The notes below the pieces were generated by a model. The model ran no database searches. It was not told the DNA's origin and worked only from the letters and a program-made list of their open reading frames with translations. Source: Anseranas semipalmata (lineage: Eukaryota; Chordata; Aves; Anseriformes; Anseranatidae). Taken from it: a DNA stretch of 64,000 bases. Below are positions 1 to 10,272 of this stretch, in pieces. How positions within the stretch are numbered: position 1 is the first letter of the stretch; the number at the start of each line of letters is the position of its first letter. Where the stretch lies: the NCBI GenBank assembly GCA_013399115.1, contig VXAA01003006.1:817866-881865 (forward strand), given 5' to 3'. The position numbers and the translations under genes are program-made.

Positions 1-958
1 TCACGGTCAACATTAACGTTTTCCTAACACCTAATATAGGCTAGATGAAAAGAATTTTGGTGCTTTCAGGGTATTGACACAAATAGCCATGCCTTCTACT
101 TGCATCTGTAGTTAGGAAAATATTTGCTAAAAACAGACTGTACTTTTTCATAGATTTTAGTGTTACTGGAAGGCACCAAACTGAGAGATATTGTAAGCCA
201 TAGTTGTCTTCCTCTTCTCCTTGGACCACTGAACACAAGCGGTAGTAGCATAAGCTGTTTTACTGACTTAACACTGTGTTTCAGCTTTGACCTGGAGACT
301 TCACTACCAAACTCGATAAGAATGGAAGCTCAGGCTCCTATTGAGACTTTTGCTGAATTTCTAAAGCTGTTGGGAAAGTCATCCATGATGTAGATAGCAG
401 TTCTGCTACATATTACAGTAAAATGGCAAATCCATTTTGCATCAGACCATAAACAACTGTCTGATGGTGATGACATTTGGCTACTACTGACCTGTAATGG
501 ATCCAAACCAGTGACCTGAAGGTAAAATGTAATTTCTCCTAGAGTCATTCACTCTCTTGGCTTGGGCTGAAATAGTGAACCAGCGGTGAAAACTCTGTAT
601 CTTATTGCACAGCATGTGAGCCAAAGACTGAGTCAGAAACTCCATGTAACTACAGTTGATAGACCTCTTTTATTTATTTATTTTGAGCTTTAATGTACTT
701 GGGCAGCAAACACTTGAAGAAAGGTGCTGCCAAAAGCTGGCAGATAGGCCTGATATTCTGACCATCCCTTATTAACAGTTCCCACTTGAGGTTCTAGACT
801 TACGGCCCTGTGTGTGATAGGTACCTATATGTGAGTGGATATGCTTATACTAAGCTTCTTCGTTACTTTTAATTCTAGCTATTTCCTTGTTAGTTAAGAA
901 GGAATGTGTATGTAAACAAGGGCTTTTGCTCCTTATCCAGACTGTTCTCCCAGCAGTC
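1..958. other. Non-coding stretch at left edge; possible minus-strand 3' UTR
   Basis: I see no gene in this stretch. Overlapping TTTATT motifs at 669-682 read as AATAAA polyadenylation signals on the minus strand. They lie about 280 bases beyond the TAG at 959-961 that closes the candidate minus-strand terminal exon, so the stretch could be its 3' untranslated region. The same bases form a short (TTTA)n run, so the signal may be only a simple repeat. Confidence 0.3.
669..684 (-). terminator. Possible minus-strand poly(A) signal cluster within (TTTA)n
   Basis: Three overlapping TTTATT hexamers on the plus strand give AATAAA on the minus strand. The position fits a gene ending with the stop at 959. 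A simple (TTTA)n repeat explains the pattern equally well, and no transcript evidence is available. Confidence 0.25.
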
Positions 959-1534
959 CTACTGATAGGATAATCCAGTGTCTGTGGAGTTGGTCTGTGA
1001 TGATGTTTGGGAACCTGATTCTGGAACCTCTGAATACATCTTGGAGGACACGGGTTGCTGATAAGGGGGAATCAAGCTGTTTGCACGTTCATGTTTGTGT
1101 GACCAAAGCTGAGAAAGGAAACAAATGAAAGATAATGTAATGTAGCTTTTAAAGTATATTTGTCCTTTGGCCTTTACAGAAAAATACTGGGTGTACCATA
1201 TGTGGACACGGTCAGTCCATGTGCTACAGTCCTCCTGACTATGTTTTTGGTTCCAAGATGGAATTTGTTCTGAAGGTGACTGTAAGTGCTTGTTGCAAAA
1301 ACTATTAATAGGATGGGTGTGTATATTTCCCAGACTATCAGAATTAGTTAAAATAATAAGTGCATAAAGGAATGCACCAGCACCAGCAGCTAGTGACTTT
1401 TTAAAGATTTCACTTGTGAATTTAATGCTGTGGACTGGTACCAAATTAGTTCCATTGATGTGATGGTTTCCCAGGCAATTCCCAATATGGACAGTGGGCT
1501 TTCCCCTTTTTGACTCAACAGCATACTTGCACAC
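959..1534 (-). other. Unusually long open frame (191 codons), with candidate terminal exon at 959-1108
   Basis: This is the longest open frame in the window. It runs on the minus strand from a GTG at 1534 to a TAG at 959-961. It contains an excellent splice acceptor: a pyrimidine-rich tract (TTTCCTTTCTCAG) whose AG is at 1110-1109. The frame after it, 1108 to 959, is 49 codons plus stop and begins in phase 0. Its product starts LWSHKHERA and ends with a Ser/Thr/Gln-rich tail finishing in TDTGLSYQ. The tail is hydrophilic and low in complexity, like a disordered C-terminus. I do not recognise the family and see no catalytic motif or membrane segment in the exon part. AATAAA signals lie about 280 bases downstream. 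It could be the last exon of a minus-strand gene whose other exons lie to the right, or a chance frame. Confidence 0.3.
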
Positions 1535-1762
1535 AACTTTTATGGGACATCTTCAGGGCTTATTGGCTTATTCCATTTATCTCCTTGTCTGTTTTTTAGC
1601 TCCTTTTTAAAGATTAGACATACTTCTGTGTAGTTCTACCACACCCAAATAAAGGCGATGTAAATGAGAGGAAAGAATGCAAGTTTGTGCATACAACATA
1701 AGAAACTGTCATAAACGGTGATTTGGAGATTATCCTGGGGTGGAAAAGTAGTTGCAGCTTCC

Positions 1763-2113
1763 TCAGCAGAAGCGGTCTTGGCTAATCAGCTCTGGCAAAG
1801 AGCCTCTTAGTGTGATCCCGATACACTGCAGTAGGATTGCCACGTAGAAAAAAGGAATGCTGTTTACCAGTGTTGGTACAGTAATAAACTTCTGTTGGAA
1901 TTTGTGTCCAATTCTGATCCTTAGACTTTGAGGAGGATGTGGAAATACTGGAGGAGAGTTCAGAAGAGAACCACAAAAAACAATCCATGTTGTAGAAAGG
2001 CAGCTTTCCAGTGCGAGGCTTTGGGTGATCAGTGAGAAAGTGAGACTGTAGAGGTCTTTATGCTTGGAATTGCTATTTGACAATTCAGTCTTCTCAGCTG
2101 TGCAGGCAAGTGT
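1763..2113 (-). other. Open frame of 117 codons on the minus strand, candidate exon or remnant
   Basis: A minus-strand frame is open from just after a TAG at 2116-2114 to a stop near 1763. Two acceptor-like sites precede or overlap its start: a CTTCTTCTTCCAG acceptor with AG at 2132-2131, and a weaker TTCTTAG. A second frame over the same DNA is open from about 1988 to the TAG at 1784-1782. That frame follows a strong pyrimidine tract (TCTGAACTCTCCTCCAG, exon start 1947), and a possible donor (ACTG|GTAAAC) lies after 1868. The products match no family I know. Two overlapping long frames suggest either a stop-poor stretch by chance or a frameshifted old coding region. Confidence 0.2.
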
Positions 2114-3045
2114 CTAAGAATGTGCAGTGACTGGAAGAAGAAGTGGTAAGCTTCAGCCTTAGAAGACACAGCTTACTAGCAGTATGTGTGACTGAACTTC
2201 GGGACAGCTCATGTGTGAAGCTAGTACACTAGCTATTGCTTGAAATATTTAAGACCACGTGAAACATCTGTATGAAAACGATCTTTAAGCCAGCTTCTTG
2301 CAGCGCAGACCAGGGTAGATGTTCACAGGAAACTTCTGGCTGTACATACTGCCATGATTTTACAGTAAGGGAAAACGAGACTGGAAAATGAAAGGCCAAC
2401 TAAATGCAGTCTATTTGATACATCTCATAGGTAAAGGCACAAAACTGTTTTTGCACTGTAATCATTGGGTTTTGGCAGAGCCTTGTCCGAACCTGGCAAA
2501 GAAGTGCGTCTGTGGAAGAAATTAAGATCTGAAGTCATCTTGAGGCACGAGAGAAAGTGCATACTTAAAACTGCACTTCACTAACAACGTTTATGAGTTT
2601 TTCTAGAAGGTTTCAAGGAAAAGTCGTCTTTCACTTTTGCAGGCATTATGCCGTAGGAATAACTTAGGCATACTCACTCATAGCAGTGACTTGTAAGCTT
2701 GGTGGGGTGCACAAACCAGCCTTGTGTATCTATGCCTTCTTTTGAAATGTGTCCTTACTGAACTTCTGGGATTTTGAGAACAGGGATGCATGGATGCAAA
2801 TTACAGTTTCCAATCATATAAAGCAGAATTCTCATAGAAATAGTTTTGTACTCTGTTGTGGAAGAGCTTAACTTCCTTTTAAACGACTCTTCAGGCAGAA
2901 GTTTTCATAGACTCTCCCTGGATGCAGCTTTTCCTGGCCACATGCTGCTCAGTCCTTTGTATTTTTAGTGGAGATGAAAAGCACAGGGAAGTTCCTTTCA
3001 GCTATGGCCAGTAATATTTGCACACACACACAAGCACAAAAACAA

Positions 3046-3391
3046 TCACTCAGACACCGGATGGCTCAGGAAGGTCTGCATACTTTCCAGTATTCTGGGT
3101 ACAGAGGGCTTAGATGAAGAATATGGGTCAGATTTGAAAGAGGTGGACTGAGGTGTGACTGCTGCCCTGTTCTCATCCGGAATATTTGAATTGTTAAGCT
3201 GGTTGCTGTCAGTGTCATTATGCGAGTTGTTCACTTGTCATTTGTAGGCATCATAAATGTGTCCAAAATAATACCTGCCTCCAGCCAAGTGGGATTTCTG
3301 AATTGTACTGAGGCCATCAGTGACTTCTACAGCAAGTAGTAAATGTGTTAACCATTGCTCTCTGTTTCTATCTGGTTTGGTGGACTTAGAT
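3046..3391 (-). other. Minus-strand open frame broken by one TGA; candidate exon or decayed coding sequence
   Basis: Reading the minus strand from about 3388 to 3046, one frame runs for about 115 codons with a single internal stop, TGA at 3240-3238. The part before the TGA includes the peptide GGRYYFGHIYDAYK. The part after it is polar (rich in Asn, Ser and Pro) and ends SHPVSE before a TGA. A TGA can arise from the Arg codon CGA by CpG decay, which would make this a damaged coding sequence. It could also be a true stop followed by a 3' UTR that is open by chance. Possible acceptors (CTAAG at about 3385, or TTGCTGTAG at about 3325) are mediocre. The product is not recognised. Confidence 0.25.
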
Positions 3392-4190
3392 CACCGGTGC
3401 AAAAAGCACTGACCCAATACAGAAGGAGGTCCTGATGTGATTAGTCACTTATATTAACTGGGATCTTACTCCCTTCTGGTTATATGACTGTCAATGTGTT
3501 GTAAAAAGCCACTTTTTTGAGGAAACCCACCTCTCCTGTTGTGGTTAATGAGCACAGACATATGTTAAAAGTTCAGTTACCTTAAGTAGGGGCAGAATTG
3601 AGATGGAACAAACTGGAATGTTGAAAGTAGGATGGCACTATCTCCAAAAACTTTAAATATTGTTTGTGTAAATGGATTATATGTGACTGCTTTGCTATAG
3701 CCTGGTTAGGAGGGAAGACATAATATTGCAATAGATTTAAGTTACTTGATCCTTGGAAAGAGCTGAGAGTTAAGAGCAAAGCCTCTCAAACTTCATGCAT
3801 TCACAGTTTTATTTGCAAACCTAGCAGTCTGCTAATGCAAGTATGTAGAGGTCTGAATGGCACACAGAGGTGGCATTCCAGACTGCTGCATGCCCTTCAT
3901 AAATTCATGCTTTTTGAAGAACATGGCAACAGAACAGCACTTCAGTGAACAGAGGGAAATAGTCATAGGAATGAAAGCAGAAAGGTTATACTTTTGATTG
4001 GCCAAAGAGATCTTGCAGGACACATTTGTCAGCATTGCAAGCGGGGTGTTGTTATATACTTCATAATGCAACAGTAAATATTATGTGAATTATGAGTGTG
4101 GGCCAGCATCTCTCATCAAGCTCAAGAGCCTGATCAGTTACTGGAGAAGGAGAACAACAAAGAATGAGTAGTCTGGGTTTTCCTACAGAA
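3392..4190. other. Unique AT-rich sequence, no gene seen
   Basis: Only short chance frames on both strands. No splice-bounded segment or repeat stands out before the CR1 copy that starts near 4196. Confidence 0.5.
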
Positions 4191-4195
4191 GACTT

Positions 4196-4478
4196 AATCA
4201 CCAGTGATAGAACCTGCGGCAATGATGTCAAGCTGAGGCAGGGGAGGTTTAGGTTGGACATTAGGAAGAGGTTCTTCACTGAGAGGGTGGTTGCACACTG
4301 GAACAGGCTCCCCAGTGAAGTAGTCACTGCGCCAAGCCTGTCTGAATTTAAGAGGCGTTTGGACTGTGCACTTAGTCACATGGTCTAAAATTTTGGGTAG
4401 ACCTGTGCAGTGCCAGGAGTTGGACTCAATGATCCTTATGGGTCCCTTCCAACTCGGGATATTCTGTGATTCTGTGAC
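4196..4478 (+). mobile_element. CR1 non-LTR retrotransposon, 5'-truncated 3' end (copy 1)
   Basis: CR1 elements are LINE-class retrotransposons of birds and other sauropsids. They copy themselves through their own reverse transcriptase and are mostly found as short 3' fragments. This copy keeps the end of ORF2 (4205-4388), with the family signature RFRLDIRKRFF followed by a VVAHWNRLPSEVV block and FKRRLD. The 3' UTR follows, and then the typical end, with 'tcccttccaactcggg' and two ATTCTGTG-type units at 4461-4477. The 'ccaactcgggata' ending resembles the CR1-Y group as I remember it, but the subfamily call is tentative. Everything upstream of ORF2's last part is missing, so the copy is dead. 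Confidence 0.93.
4205..4388 (+). pseudogene. CR1 ORF2 C-terminal remnant (copy 1)
   Basis: The open frame ends at the stop at 4386-4388. It covers only the last 60 or so residues of CR1 ORF2, downstream of the endonuclease and reverse transcriptase domains, neither of which is present. The frame extends left to an ATG at 4164, outside recognisable CR1 sequence, which is probably chance. Confidence 0.8.
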
Positions 4479-7007
4479 TTCAGATTTTCTTTTCCTTTGC
4501 AGCAATGATGACCACTGTGAATACCTTGACAAGTACCTTGAGTAGTGACGATGAAAACTGCTGCTGTACCTGTGGCGCTTGAAATACTCTCTTGAAATAT
4601 TTACCAAGGTGCAAGTCTGTGATGACCTAGTGGGGCTGACTGGCATCCTGGAGCCAGCAGGGACTCAGCTGGCAGCCTGGGAGGTGATCTTCAGAGAAAA
4701 AAAAGGATTCATCTCTAACATAGTGAAGTAACGTTGAGATTCTGGTGGGCAGATGACAGGATAAAGACATATTGATGAGACAGGAATGGTGGTTCATGGA
4801 AATGCCTGTGTAGGCCAATCTATCTCAATGGGCTTCAGAGTAACTACACTGTAAACTGGTAGTGTAAAGAAATGACAGCAGCTGAGGTAGTATGTACTTT
4901 AAAGGCAGTAGGTCCCCAGCTTACTAAAGGTTTAGAGCTTTAGGACTAGATGAAAAGCTTTGGTTGAAGAACATGGCCCAAATGCACAAGCATCTTTCAT
5001 AACAGGAAAACTGTGTTTCACGCCTATAAATGAATGTGTGGTGATAACAATTCACAAATTAACATATTCCTTGAAATCTCCATTTAGGAGTTGTTTTTGG
5101 TTATCTGAAAGTAGAACTTTAAGTTGATTTCTGGATGGAGACATTTAACAGACTTTGGAGGTGTGTAACAGAAATCTATGTATTCTCCCATATTATGTCA
5201 TGTCACGTTAGGACATGGAACATTTTATACATAGAACCAGCAGTGAAGGCAACAGAAATGAATCTTGAATCCTGCTTACCAGCTGAAGAAGTAGTCAAGA
5301 TTTCACTTGGCAGTCTGTGGCGCATATAAAGACTTTTGGAAAGACTATTTACAGAAGTGGAACCTTTTAAATTGAAGAACTGAAGTCATTAAATCAAAGG
5401 ATGGCAAGAATAAATCACAGGAGAGACCCTTTGGATTTATCTTTCCTTTGGGTGACCAAATTTCATGTGTTTTGGATTGGAGATGGAGCCTAAGGGAAGG
5501 TACAAAAGGAGAGAGGAAATTTTTGAAGTTGCTTCACCCAGTTCCCTTTTGGGAAAGCACAGCATGATTCCGTATGGTCTTCACACAAGTGTTTATGCGT
5601 TGACTTGTGTAAGAACAGCTTCCTGAACGAGTATTTTTTTTATTTTATTTTCTGAATCAAAATTGAATACCAGATGCAATGTTGCTAAAATGTTGTTTAA
5701 AATATTCTGTTCTGTGAATGGAGATGGTCTATGGGGTGGGGAGCAGGAAATTCGTATTCATCAAGCATTATTTTATTGCATTTTTTTGTTCAATAAGTAC
5801 CTTACAATGAAAGACAGATCAAGTTTATTCAGCAGGAGGAAGTGAAGGATCACAGATGAGAACAGATGAAGGGATCCTTTTCTGTGAACTCAAGAGGAAC
5901 AGGGTACAGTACTTCTTTCCCGACATGTCCAAGCCCTACTATGTTTGGAAGTGGGGTTCAGATTAAAAGTGACCTTTTTCTCTGGTTTTTGTGACTTCAG
6001 AAGGAAGAAGTTATCAGTCTTGCAAATGGCATGTTCTTGCTACACCTGGCGAGAGGGCAGGAAAGTCAGCAAACCATGGCTGTCACTTGTGTCTTACTCT
6101 GAATTAGTGTCTTATTTTGGTTTGGTTTCCTATTATCTGTCAAAACTCTCTTGTGTAACTTCAGGTCCTCTCGAAATAACTGTCTCTCCTGAGTATCTCA
6201 TGGTGAAGTGGTGGTTTCAACTTCCTTTTGACTGAGTTCCAACTTAAGGGATAACGGATCTTTGTTTTCTGTTTGGTTGCTACTATCTTTGCTCATCTTT
6301 ATCATCTTTTGCTACTGAAGTTGCAGAAAATGGATTTATTTCCCAGTGGTCTCCTGCAGATGATTCATGTCAGGGAGGATACTTTCAAATGTTCAATTGC
6401 TAGCATGACAGCGCTGCAGACTGCAGACAGTGCAAGTGCTGTCCAGACCTATTACTTATTTCATCGTTGTTTATTTCTGATGGTGCTGTAAACAATTCAA
6501 TATAGAAAGACATCATCCTTGTCCTGGGGGATTTTATTAGAGTCAGGCAGGTGAAGCTGCAGAGGACAAAGCTGTGCACCACACAGAATACTGCAGGTAG
6601 ATGCTATTAGAGTGAATCTATATAGAGAATGGGGGAAGCAGGACTTCCAGAGGGACTTGGGAGAAAGGAGGAAGGCTGTGACATAAGTTAGAAGATGGGA
6701 GAAAGCCATACATACATAATATGATTAACTGTCAGATGAGCAGATGAAACTAGCAGTCATGTGCTAAGCTGGGAATTAAAAAGTTGGATTAATAGAAAGC
6801 AGCAAAATTCTACAGATTTTGAAATATGGTGTGAAGGAGCTTGCAGGGGATTTAGTAGTGGAGAGAAGACTGCTGAATTCAAAGGGGAAGGTGTGAGTGA
6901 TGAGCATGAAAGTTTATTCTAGCAGTGAAACATTGCGTGAGCAGGAAAGTACAACAAGGATACGTTGGAGAGCAGAGATGGAGCGTATTTTACAGTAAAG
7001 GCAAATT

Positions 7008-7024
7008 AAAAAAAAAAAAAAAAA
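7008..7024 (+). repeat. Poly(A) tract (A17)
   Basis: Uninterrupted run of 17 A. No recognisable SINE, LINE or processed gene body precedes it, and no flanking target duplication is evident. Confidence 0.9.
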
Positions 7025-7760
7025 GAACTTTCTTTCCACCTCATCTTCACCTGGAGAGTGAACCTGCAGCCAGAGTTCTGGATCCAAGCAGTCTTGGTGC
7101 TAGAGAAATATCAGTGATGACAGTATTTAAATGTTTTGACCCTTCTTAGGATGTTTTCTTCTAATTTGAAAGCTTCCTTAACGATCCTTTGCTGGATGAT
7201 ACTCCAGCAGATAAATGTGTGATTTTTAGTGGACAAATTTGGACTCATCAGACACTTATTAAAGCCAAAAACTTGTTGTTAGAAAGAAAAAGAATCTCTC
7301 TTGATATGGCACCTTCTGATAACCGCAGGACAACAACTACGTCTTCCCACCACTTGATCTGCTCCCTCCCCATCAAGACTAACGGAAAGGCTTGTGTTGT
7401 TGTTGTGAGTGGATCAGTCTGCCTGGGGTATTGGCAGATTCAGCTGCTAAATCCCTAGCGATCCTTTATGTTGATACAGGTTCAGAAAACATCTGCCAGG
7501 AAATTTCATGTGTTGGATGCTGCTCTGCAAATAGAGGAGCATCTCCATGTAGTCCTATCTTCTGGTATCCCACAGCTCTTGATGTTTTATCCTAACACAT
7601 CCCAACATCCCATAAAAAAGACGACATAAAGTGAAGGACTGCATATCTAAATGGCAGCTTGACAAAGGTGAAAGATTTCATGGTTTCTTCAGAACTCATG
7701 CTCAGTATAGTAGTTTCTCCAAATACGGATTTTTTTGTGTGTCCTGGACTGTTGAAGAGT

Positions 7761-7802
7761 AAAAAAAAAAAAAAAAAAAAAGAATTAGAAAAAAAAAAAA
7801 AA
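7761..7802 (+). repeat. Double poly(A) tract (A21 - 7 bp - A14)
   Basis: Two long A runs separated by GAATTAG. This is likely a single expanded A-rich tract with interruptions, and is prone to length polymorphism and sequencing error. Confidence 0.9.
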
Positions 7803-10254
7803 GGGAAGTAATTTAGTAAAATGAAAACAAACTCCCAGCTAACATTTGTAAAGCCCTTTTACTTAGCTGCTGTGGCTGATCTAAAAAAAATTTATCTCTC
7901 ATTTCCGTACTTGCCTAAATTAAGCTTCTTCAAAAGACAGGAGTATCAAGTTCTAATGTACAGTTTCCTTTCAGAAGGCATGTTCTCAGAGTGATGAATG
8001 TCTGAAACAGCTGTAACTTTCACATTCCATGTCCCTCATGCATAAACACGCAGATGTTTCAGTATATAGTAGAAGATATGTGTGTGTATGCATGTAGATG
8101 GATTTATTGATGCCTACATACTCAGAAATCTTTTACAATTGATATATCCGGGCAACTCAGGTGAATGGTCGTTTCCTTTATGTTTTTCTTGGGAGTTGTT
8201 TTGATTATCAGATCTTTTTTCATCTACTAGTGAAGTACTTTACTTTGGAAAATTGCAGACTGGTCTTTGGTCAACAATTCATAAAAAAAATTTGATTGAA
8301 AAAGAAGCAGGTCTTTAAAGCATAAAGCTGGTACCAGTAGCTTTAGGTGTATTTGATTAGGGCAGGATTTGAAGATGGAGACAGTAGGCATAGTTATGAC
8401 AGAACGTAGTTACAGAATTTTGGATGTGAGTATTGTCAGCATGGAAATTGTTCACATGTTCTTTAGCTGAACACGTCAGCCAGTTCACATCTTGCCTGTA
8501 GTAACAAAAGTATAACAACTTTTAGAGTTGGAGACCTAATATGGAAATAATGCATAATACACAAAAAATTATGACTAAAATAATTAATTTTTTGTACATG
8601 CAGGCTGTTTTGTTTTCCTGGATTATAAATACTCATAGCAGTAGCCCTTCAGCCACTTTACAGTGTGTAATATTTGCATACAAATATTAGCTTGTACAAA
8701 CATCCCCCTTTTCTTCCTGATGTCGGTATTTTCATCTTTTTTTCTGCCCACTTTTTTTTATCCCTAAATGTGTTAATTACAGAGCATATTTAAATACAGA
8801 TTGTTTCTATTTAAACACAATGGTCTGAAACCGTAGACTGAGATGATGGAGAACATTTTTGTTCTTTGCTAGTGTAACAGACTCAACATGTCCAGTTACA
8901 AAAAGCACCATATCATCTTCAAATAGATAAATTATCTATTCTCTTAGGGTGCTGTTTCAGCAGCGAATGTTTGCAATGTTTAAAAACAGCTTCTCTTCTG
9001 AAAAGACAAACCAACAGAAGTGACTAACCTTTAGGGATCTAAACTTCGGTTTTGAAATAAGTCAATATCGTATTGTGCAAAATTGCTGGAAGTTTTCTGT
9101 CTAACTTAGATATGGTATTGAGTTTTTATGAGAGGTGATGAGGTCAAACCTCCAAATAACAGTGTTTGCGATATAATGTCCTCATAGGTATATTTGTCGG
9201 AGTGCCAAGAAGTCAGAGGGTAAAAGTATTAGACGGGCTTCGCTAGCGCTGGCATTGGATTTCTCTCTGCAAAACTCACTGACTCTGCTTGCCATCTCTT
9301 CAAATACAAAATCGGGCCCGATATTACCTTAATCCTGAGAAATAAAAAAGCAAAGATTCCTTCGTACTGGTGTTGTTATACATTATATTTTTCTTTTTTC
9401 CTTGCAGTTTAAGAATTTCAAGTTAGCTAATAAAATAGTCCAAATTCTAGAGTGTACCTTCTGAAAATGTAAAGGATAATTTAAAATGCTGACAGTCAGA
9501 TGCTGGTAATAACTCTGGTGCTGCTTGTAATTAACCCATAATGATCGTAGGTTCTGTATCCCAGCCAGGGCTGTTGTGTGAGGGGAAAAATGAGACAAAG
9601 CCCATTAAGGTCTTGAAAAGTTAAAAAGTGACTTCTGAAGTATACATGGTCTTCTGAGCACAAAGGGCAGAAAAGTCAGCAGAAAAGAATATATATATTG
9701 TGAACTGGAAAGAAATCGGTGCCTTTGAAATTGTATCCCTTGCTTTGCCCCAACTCTGACTGCAGCTTTTAGCTTCCCCACATGTTTACATTGGAATCTC
9801 TCTTTGTGCATATAGAGTTTGTTCTCTTATGAAATTATGTCTCAGGGGAAGGATAATTTAAAGCCATTTCCATTTGTTATGTCTGCACTGAACTAGGCTA
9901 TTAGGGGCTGTTAATGCTGGATAAACTCAAAACCTACAACTACCTTCATCTGTGGATTATAGAATCTGTCCAACAAATTGCATGCTGATATTACCAGCAT
10001 AAGGAACTATGGGCGGTTTCAAATTGTAGCCAGCGCTGGAGTCATTTTATATTGTAGCCAACATCAGGGTTGTGCTGCTAATCACAGATATGCATCTGAC
10101 TTCACTTTAGGAAGACTGAGTTTATAAAGGTTAAGTCTGATGATAGCCAATATAATTTTAGGTTTCTAGGTTAGGAGCTCTTGCTGGACAGCCTTTGAGA
10201 AAACTTGGACTGCATTTTCTGTAATTCTAGAACTAGGATAATCTTATTTTGTCT

Positions 10255-10272
10255 AAAAAAAAAAAAAAAAAA
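10255..10272 (+). repeat. Poly(A) tract (A18)
   Basis: Uninterrupted run of 18 A. No retroposed sequence is recognisable upstream of it. Confidence 0.9.

Noticed and set aside
4194..4646. 150-codon minus-strand frame
   Set aside because: It is the antisense shadow of CR1 copy 1 and its flank.
4882..4900. let-7-like string (gctgaggtagtatgtact)
   Set aside because: It shares the let-7 seed but diverges after it, and there is no complementary 3' arm within 80 bases, so no precursor hairpin.
7008..7802. A-tracts as tails of processed pseudogenes
   Set aside because: No gene-like body upstream and no flanking target duplications. Processed pseudogenes are also rare in birds because CR1 does not mobilise mRNAs well.
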